In this document: piece after piece, positions 59,209-64,000 of the stretch
Layout: each line of letters starts with the position of its first letter
Numbering within the stretch: the first letter of the stretch is position 1
DNA from: Tenebrio molitor
Lineage: Eukaryota; Arthropoda; Insecta; Coleoptera; Tenebrionidae
NCBI RefSeq assembly: GCF_963966145.1
Contig: NC_091047.1
Coordinates: 1,116,001-1,180,000 of the forward strand
Direction: 5' to 3'
Length of the DNA: 64,000 nucleotides
Notes under the pieces: model-generated
The model's input: only the letters and a program-made list of their open reading frames with translations
Database searches by the model: none
Told to the model about the DNA's origin: nothing
Position numbers and translations under genes: made by a program

Positions 59209-59216
59209 TATAAAAA
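59209..59216 (+). promoter_or_regulatory. TATA box of the OBP at 59.25 kb
   Basis: TATAAAAA, 35-42 bp before the ATG. The sequence CTCTAA...TTG(C)TGACAACACAGT between it and the ATG is repeated in the gene at 60.5 kb. Confidence 0.65.
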
Positions 59217-59250
59217 CGCCTCTAAACCTAATTGACAACACAGTAGCATC

Positions 59251-59701
59251 ATGAAACTCCTCATCTGTGTCGCCCTTGTCGCCGCCGTGGTCACGGCTCA
59301 GGTGAGTTCCCCTCGCGATTGTATCACTTTTGACACCCCTCCCGTAGACGTTGACCGACGAGCAAAAAGCCAAGTGGAAGAAATGGAGGGAGGAGTGTCG
59401 CCAAGAAACCGGAGTCTCGGAAGAAGCCATCAACAGAGTGGTGAGCAACCAGTTCGACGTCGTCGACGACAAAATCAAAGCCCACGGTCTCTGCTTCGGG
59501 AAGAAAGCCGGTCTGATAAGCGAGTCCGGTGATATTTTGATCGACCAGACCAAAATCAAACTGAAGAAAGTCTCCGTTGACGACGACGAAGTCGACAGGA
59601 TCATCAAGAAGTGTGTTGTGAAGAAAGACACGCCGGAAGAAACCGCGTTCCAGACGTTCAAATGCTTGCGCGAAGAGAAACCCAAATTCAGTCCAGTTTA
59701 A
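59251..59701 (+). CDS. Minus-C odorant-binding protein (unit 1, + gene)
   Basis: Exons 59251..59301 and 59348..59701; 405 nt, 134 aa. Signal peptide MKLLICVALVAAVVTAQ; mature TLTDEQKAKWKKWREEC. Four cysteines (EEC, GLCFGKK, KKCVVKK, FKCLRE). Close paralogue of the gene at 60547: the same 46-nt intron (GTGAGT...CCCTCGCGATTGTA/CACTTTTGACAC), the same tail PKFSPV/PKFTPV. AATAAA at 59703 overlaps the stop region and is only 25 nt from an inverted TTTATT (59733-59738) of the dead minus-strand partner. Confidence 0.94.
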
Positions 59702-59734
59702 CAATAAAAGTTGTTTGTCAGTTGAGTGTTGTTT

Positions 59735-59962
59735 TATTCGAGTCCAAACAGGTTTGTTGCAGTTGTTGGTGCATTTCTATGGTGGTCAAAAAATCTTGTC
59801 GTATTTTTTGAAGAAATCTTCTTGAAGAGACAAGTGTACTGTTTCATCTGTTTTGAGTGAGACTCTTTTTCTCTGTTGGTCTAGTCTTGGTCTTGGTGAT
59901 GGAGGTGGCGGTGCCTGGGCAAAGATAAGAACGAAGATGTTCTTCTTCTTCGTGGTTGAATC
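59735..59962 (-). pseudogene. OBP pseudogene (unit 1, - gene)
   Basis: Reverse strand aligns with the intact OBP at 63215-63601: 3' flank AACAGGT, QYT.CLFKK core (59805-59835), acceptor CTAG followed by CCAA.AGAGA (59858-59884), a degenerate signal region, and the upstream GATTCAA. The start ATG is ACG, and large internal deletions and frame breaks are present. The promoter block (TTGAATCATAACTGAAGATAT) is still recognisable. Confidence 0.75.
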
Positions 59963-60021
59963 ATAACTGAAGATATCTTTGTTTGGGTCTGGTGGACATA
60001 AAATGAAAGGGGTGGGATTCA

Positions 60022-60115
60022 GAAGATCAAAGAGAAATTTCACTTGCCGATGAAGAATAAAGAAGTCTTCGTTACTTGTCTCGTCCAGAAGAAATCTTCA
60101 GAGGTCACGAAGTGA
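60022..60115 (+). pseudogene. OBP 3' fragment (unit 2 left edge)
   Basis: Reads AAGATCAAAGAGAAA ... ATGAAGAATAAAGAAG, then ACTTGTCTCGTCCAGAAGA and GAGGTCAC, matching the last third of the OBP at 58420-58869 (MKSKEEVDKLLETCLVQKE), then stop. It has no 5' part, so it came along as the edge of a duplicated segment. Confidence 0.8.
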
Positions 60116-60420
60116 CGTGATGTTTTTAGAAATGTCTACGTGATAAATGTCGGTTAAATAATGTTGCATAAAAAAGAGTGTTGATGTTTGTTTCGCATTT
60201 GTGTAGATCTATTAAATAGTGTTCCACAAAAGAATGTTTAGCAAAACATTCATTGGTGATTCATTCAAGAAAGTACGCATTTTGTGTCGAGTCACACGAA
60301 ACAATCTTGTCGGAAAAAACTGATTACGTAAATCCATTGATATAAAAGATACTGAAGCAGTGGTAATCCTGGCATAGCAACATCCTTCAAAATATTTACA
60401 AACAAACTGCACCAAAAGAT
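60116..60420. repeat. OBP flank, copy 2 of the triplicated segment
   Basis: Matches 58870-59060 in order (ATTCATTCAAGA, CTTGTCGGAAAAAA, TTACGTAAATC, GGCATAGCAACA, AATATTTACAAAC). Confidence 0.8.
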
Positions 60421-60503
60421 CATTTGTGTTTATCATAAATTATTTTATTACCAAACCAATTATGCTATTCTTGACCTCTGACCCCAAAACCGATAACCAC
60501 TGG

Positions 60504-60510
60504 TATAAGA
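60504..60510 (+). promoter_or_regulatory. TATA box of the OBP at 60.5 kb
   Basis: TATAAGA, 37-43 bp before the ATG, at the same place as in the paralogue at 59209. Confidence 0.6.
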
Positions 60511-60546
60511 ACACCTCTAAGAGTTGCTGACAACACAGTCGCCATC

Positions 60547-60997
60547 ATGAAACTCCTCCTCTGTCTAGCCCTCGTCGCCGCCGTCGCCACCGCCCAGGTG
60601 AGTCCTCCTCGCGATTGTACCACTTTTGACACCACCCCCGCAGACTTTGACCGACGAGCAGAAAGCCAACTGGAAGAAATGGAGCGACGAATGTCGCGAA
60701 GAAACCGGAGTGTCGCCAGAAGGCATCAACCAACTCCGCACCAACCATTTTGACAACGTCGACGACAAGATCAAAGCGCAGAGTCTCTGCTTCGGGAGAA
60801 AATCCGGTCTGATAAACGAAGCCGGCGACGTTTTGGCCGACCAGATCAAGATCAAACTGAAGAGAGTTGCCGTTGACGACGAAGAGGTGGACAAGATCGC
60901 CAACAAGTGTGTGGTGAAGAAAGACACGCCGGAGGAGACGGCGTTCGAGACTTTCAAATGCTTGCGCGAGCAGAAACCTAAATTCACTCCAGTTTAA
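60547..60997 (+). CDS. Minus-C odorant-binding protein (unit 2, + gene)
   Basis: Exons 60547..60597 and 60644..60997; 405 nt, 134 aa. Signal peptide MKLLLCLALVAAVATAQ; mature TLTDEQKANWKKWSDEC; four cysteines (DEC, SLCFGRK, NKCVVKK, FKCLRE). Very close to the 59251 gene, differing mainly in surface residues (for example KSGLINEAGDV for KAGLISESGDI), so this is a recent duplicate. AATAAA follows the stop and is again next to an inverted polyA signal of a dead partner. Confidence 0.94.
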
Positions 60998-61029
60998 TAA
61001 TAAAATATGTTCGTTACTTGAGTCTTTAT

Positions 61030-61160
61030 TTCTGGTTTGAACAGGTTTGGTAGTGTTTTGAATGGGTGTGATGGCGTGCACAGGTGATTCTTCTGGAAGA
61101 TTTTTTCCTGAAGAAGCAGAAAGTAACCACTTTGTGAACCTTTCTTGGTTCACTTTAACC
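61030..61160 (-). pseudogene. OBP pseudogene (unit 2, - gene)
   Basis: On the reverse strand the N-terminal NQERFTKW block is joined directly to the C-terminal PEESPVHAITPIQN...KPVQT block; compare DQERFKKA and PEESALHAITCIENINRPVST in the intact gene at 63215-63601. The middle, with three of four cysteines, is deleted, and the last Cys is Pro. It is also cut off from any signal exon. Confidence 0.85.
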
Positions 61161-61581
61161 TAGCTCTATCAAAGGGAGTAGAGAAAGTGATAACTTATCA
61201 TGATTAAAGCTAAAACACATATTTTGTCTTCTCAGTCTTTTTTATGACAAAGAAACTGAGCTCCCAAAAAAACAAATAAAGAAGAAGGCATCAAAGATGT
61301 AGGTTTTTGTACTCTAAAAACTTGGCAATAGTCGAGAACTTGTGATTTTAGAGTAAAAGTATAAAAATCACCTACAGGGTACAGAAAATCCAACCCACAA
61401 TACATCAGGAGGAAAAGTCGGATATTCATTGCCTCCATGTCCAGGTTTACGTTGAACAATGTATTGTGGGTTGCATTTTCTATTCCGCCGGGCTCATTAT
61501 CACTCGTGAACAAAACAGCTGGCTAATAAAAACTAAATAAAAATGGACTCTTGAAGAATATGAATCTAGAAGTCAAAGAGC
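61161..61581. other. Intergenic with inverted repeat
   Basis: AAAATCCAACCCACAATACAT (61386) and ATGTATTGTGGGTTGCATTTT (61460) are inverted copies about 55 bp apart; the right part with CCGCCGGGCTCATTATCAC belongs to the repeat family seen at 18.95 and 22.84 kb. No gene. Confidence 0.5.
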
Positions 61582-61945
61582 TTAACTCAGCACCATCAGA
61601 CATGTGAGAGCTTTAAAAAGCGGCATCTGCGCGCACTCCTCCGGGTTGTACACGTTGTCAAATTCGTCAGTGTGGAACCTGCTTGAGATTCCCCCCTTCG
61701 AGTTTTTCTTGGTTAAACAATTCAGGACCGCCCTGAACTCTGGAATTGAGAATGGGTCCTTATCTGAGAAGAAGACTATTCTGAATTCATCCCAAGGCAG
61801 CGCACATTCTCCCAGGAGTAGTTGGATGTCTTCAGCTTCGCCGGCAAAGACCTAAAACACGAACCTGAGGGACAGATCTTTCGAAAGACTTTCGTACCTC
61901 GGAGCTTAGCGCGATGACGGCAACTAACCAAATCAGGACATTCAT
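61582..61945 (-). CDS. Divergent short four-Cys OBP-like secreted protein
   Basis: Exons (complement) 61898..61945 and 61582..61851; 318 nt, 105 aa. Signal peptide MNVLIWLVAVIALSSE with the intron at its end, as in the OBP genes around it. Mature part VFAGEAEDIQLLLGEC..., four cysteines (GEC, LNCLTKK, EECAQM, LTCLMV) with spacing 28-27-10, against about 30-39-16 in minus-C OBPs: the C1-C3 spacing is kept while the rest is shortened. The exon plan, strand, cluster position and ALTC end argue for a derived OBP; alternatively an unrelated small secreted protein. The frame is open and spliced cleanly. Confidence 0.75.
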
Positions 61946-61987
61946 TTTAGTACTACACACTAGAGAATGCGCTAGTCTGGTACGTTC

Positions 61988-61994
61988 TTTTATA
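61988..61994 (-). promoter_or_regulatory. TATA box of the divergent OBP-like gene
   Basis: Reverse strand TATAAAA (plus TTTTATA), about 45 bp upstream of the ATG, supporting that the gene is transcribed. Confidence 0.55.
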
Positions 61995-62083
61995 GAAAAA
62001 GGAACAATTGTTATTTTATTTCCAATTAAAATGTCGTAAAAGTCAATCGAGTTAGTATACAATTGGAAATTGCTCCATTACCT

Positions 62084-62325
62084 ATATGCCGAGCAAAAAA
62101 ACTGGTCGTCAAAATCATGCTTTGACACAATGGAACATGCTCCATTGTAAAACGGTCGTAAATGTCATAACTTATCATCATGTTGTATGACATTAATTGC
62201 GATTTTTTCTCATTTTTTTGACAGTTTGTTGACATGGGCATAATCAGGCAGGGAAAAATTTTTAATTTGTGACAATCTAACCAAATTTTGAAATGACATT
62301 GACGACCAGAATTTTTTGCTTTAAT
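62084..62325. mobile_element. MITE, CAGTCGCGAG family, copy 3 (degenerate)
   Basis: Interior (TGCTCCATTGTAAAACGGTCGTAAATGTC, CATCATGTTGTATGACATTA, GGGCATAATCAGGCAGGGAA) matches the copies at 21.8 and 26.8 kb, but both ends have decayed (GAGCAAAAAAACTGGTCGTC / GACGACCAGAATTTTTTGC). Confidence 0.8.
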
Positions 62326-62936
62326 TGATAAATACTTAACTGATAGTACTATTTCAACTTTTACAGCCAAAGTGAACGACAAATGTCAGTCAGTACAATT
62401 GAAACATAACCTATAAATTTTGCGCGACATCAACATAACATTTACGGCGCGAAATGTCAAACTTGTCAGTGTCAAATAATGATCCATAGCCAACTCTAAG
62501 TGAAAATTTTAATAGTCACCCATTATTTGCATTATCATTGATGGCAACTGTTTTTAAAGAATCAGGGGACAACCTCAAGACGTCATATTTAAAAAGTCTT
62601 GTCTGTATCTATTAAATGGTCTTCGACAAAAAAATGTTTTGTCATGATTCATTTAAGAAAGTGCGGATTTTGTGTTGATCCACAAAGACAATCTAATCGG
62701 GAAAAAATCATATCAATATAAATATAAAAGATATCAGAGTTCAATTTTTTTACAAATTTAAATAATAACGAGAGATATTTTGTGTAGACGAATAATTAGA
62801 AATCCTTATCTTCGTTGGTAAACAAATTATCATCCAACTTCCACTAACCCATATCTGTCTGACATTGACATTGACTCTTTTTTTCCAGAAAGGCACCTCG
62901 TGACCCCTTGCACCACAAACAAGAATCACTTGGACG
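62326..62936. repeat. Intergenic, includes OBP flank copy 3
   Basis: About 62600-62770 repeats the TCTATTAAAT, ATGATTCATTTAAGAAAGTGCG and TACAAATTTAAATAA blocks of the flank seen at 58870 and 60120. About 62870-62920 corresponds to the promoter area of the + OBP genes (GACTCTTTTT...GTGACCCC), without a good TATA. Confidence 0.65.
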
Positions 62937-63185
62937 AGAGTGTTTCTAAAAGTCACTGTGACACTCCTCATTTGTCGCTCCTGTGGTAAGTTCTTGTCAC
63001 GATTTATCATTTTTACCACCACTTCCGCAGCCTTACACCAACGAGGAAACAGCCATCCGGATCAAATTTACAATCATCGGTCGTCAAGAGAATCCGGTGT
63101 AGACTTCGTCTCAACCATGGGCGACAAAGTCAAAAAGTATATTCTCCGTTCCGGAAAAAAATCGAAAGAAGAGGAATTCCAATAA
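62937..63185 (+). pseudogene. OBP pseudogene (unit 3, + gene)
   Basis: Corresponds to the + OBPs at 59251 and 60547: the first-exon start ATGAAACTCCTC is GTGACACTCCTC (start lost), the donor GTAAGT and acceptor CCACTTCCGCAG remain, then ACACCAACGAGGAAACAGCC for TTGACCGACGAGCAGAAAGCC, GAATCCGGTGTAG (in-frame stop) for GAAACCGGAGTGTCG, and GGCGACAAAGTCAAAAAGTA...CTCCGTTCCGGAAAAAAATC, where the LCFG Cys is gone. It ends at AATAAAAGG. Confidence 0.85.
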
Positions 63186-63214
63186 AAGGTCTCTGTCCCT
63201 TGAGTATGCTTTAT

Positions 63215-63601
63215 TCAAGTTGAAACAGGTCTGTTGATGTTTTCGATGCACGTGATAGCGTGCAAAGCTGACTCTTCAGGAGTGGCTTTCTTGACAGTAC
63301 ACTTGGTCAAGACCTCCTCGATTTTGGTTTGGGTCAGAACGTCCAGGAAATTCGTCCGCAGAATGTCTTTCTGGAAGTCTCCCGCTTCGTTCTGGAAACC
63401 CATCTTCTTGAAGAGACAGAAGGTATACTGTGCGACTTCTTCGTCAGTCTCGAATTGTGTCTCGCAATAGGCGCGAGCCTTTTTGAATCTCTCTTGGTCC
63501 ACCTTGGCCTAGTACCCAGTTGAGTTGAAGGATTTGCAAAAGAAACAACTTACCAAAGAGGTGGCGACTAGAGCGAAAGCCACAACAAGGAAGTACTTCA
63601 T
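63215..63601 (-). CDS. Minus-C odorant-binding protein (unit 3, - gene)
   Basis: Exons (complement) 63554..63601 and 63215..63508; 342 nt, 113 aa, shorter than the other members. Signal peptide MKYFLVVAFALVATSL; mature AKVDQERFKKARAYCET; four cysteines (AYC, TFCLFKK, TKCTVKK, ITCIEN). The C1-C3 loop is shortened to about 14 residues (usually near 30), a loss of roughly one helix. The KMGFQNEAGDFQKDI and KKATPEESALHAITC blocks are conserved. Only intact member of the minus-strand lineage; partners in units 1 and 2 are pseudogenes. Confidence 0.9.
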
Positions 63602-63885
63602 CTGGTCGATTGAATCACAACTGAACATGTGATTATTTGTGACCCACAGATATATCAGTAGGATGGGAAAAACAACTTGTCCAAAATTTAGTATTGTGAA
63701 ATCTTCAAACGAAAATAAACAATCTGAGTTATGTGATCGTTTCTTCCTTTACCTCGAACCAACATGCTAATTGGTGCTAAATCTCGAAAGACCCACGACC
63801 CAGTCAGATCGATTCCACACCAGATACACAAACTCGTTATCACTTAATTAACAACTTTATTATCAAAACAAACTTAACACCAAAA
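63602..63885. other. Intergenic between two minus-strand OBPs
   Basis: Promoter of the 63.2 kb OBP (TATATC at about 63649 on the reverse strand) and 3' flank of the next. Nothing else. Confidence 0.4.
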
Positions 63886-64000
63886 TCACGTGTATTTCTT
63901 TTGGAAAGTACTGTCGTAAATGCACTTCATGAACTGGAAGGCCGTCTCCTGCGGCGTCTCTTTCTGTTGGGTGCAATCCTGCACCATCTCCTCAATCGTG
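63886..64000 (-). CDS. Minus-C odorant-binding protein, C-terminus only (runs off window)
   Basis: The last 37 codons of a further minus-strand OBP are visible: TIEEMVQDCTQQKETPQETAF, then FMKCIYDSTFQKKYT and stop at 63886. The DC...QKETPQETAF..MKC spacing is that of C4-C6 in the minus-C OBPs here, with no C5 between them. The 5' part lies beyond the window. Shows that the cluster continues. Confidence 0.85.
   Translation of the reverse strand, partial: TIEEMVQDCTQQKETPQETAFQFMKCIYDSTFQKKYT

Overview
This is a eukaryotic window. Genes are split by very short introns (mostly 45-75 nt, GT-AG), intergenic DNA is AT-rich, and many small TIR elements sit at TA target sites. The gene set is insect: Barentsz, histidine decarboxylase, a Cbp53E-type calbindin, vanin-like amidohydrolases and odorant-binding proteins (OBPs). 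A run of 'minus-C' OBPs next to a six-Cys OBP points to a beetle, probably a tenebrionid; the order is an inference. I rebuilt the gene models by hand from splice sites and reading frame. Every complete multi-exon model below sums to a whole number of codons with one open frame, which is the main support for them. Strand is given with each entry.

Layout. 0.3-1.0 kb: ARL6/BBS3 GTPase (-). 1.5-3.8 kb: two tandem membrane-anchored pseudo-serine-proteases (-). 4.5-6.9 kb: Barentsz/CASC3 exon-junction-complex subunit (+). 7.6-30 kb: four vanin-like genes in tandem (-), all with the same intron plan, plus one broken fragment. The DNA between them is packed with MITEs, a nested insertion, a probable solo LTR and relics of a LINE and of transposases. 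30.5-34.4 kb: an 861-aa DC-STAMP/RING membrane protein of the DCST/sneaky type (-). 37.8-45.0 kb: histidine decarboxylase (+), whose introns 1 and 8 are swollen by a pyrimidine-rich repeat. 47.3-49.6 kb: six-EF-hand calbindin (-). 50.6-64.0 kb: OBP cluster with one six-Cys gene, at least six four-Cys genes (one cut by the window end), one shortened divergent member and four pseudogene pieces.

Most notable. (1) The distal OBP cluster is a triplicated convergent unit (flank, + OBP, - OBP). In units 1 and 2 only the + gene survives; in unit 3 only the - gene survives. (2) Vanin copy B has its catalytic Cys changed to Gly, reads through a shrunken intron and ends on transposon-like sequence. Vanin copy C has no GPI-anchor tail. 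(3) Both pseudo-proteases have lost all three catalytic residues yet keep the fold cysteines, a transmembrane anchor and a juxtamembrane DCxxxC motif. (4) The Hdc introns carry near-identical long repeat blocks in two separate introns. No prokaryotic features, CRISPR arrays, tRNA or rRNA genes were seen.
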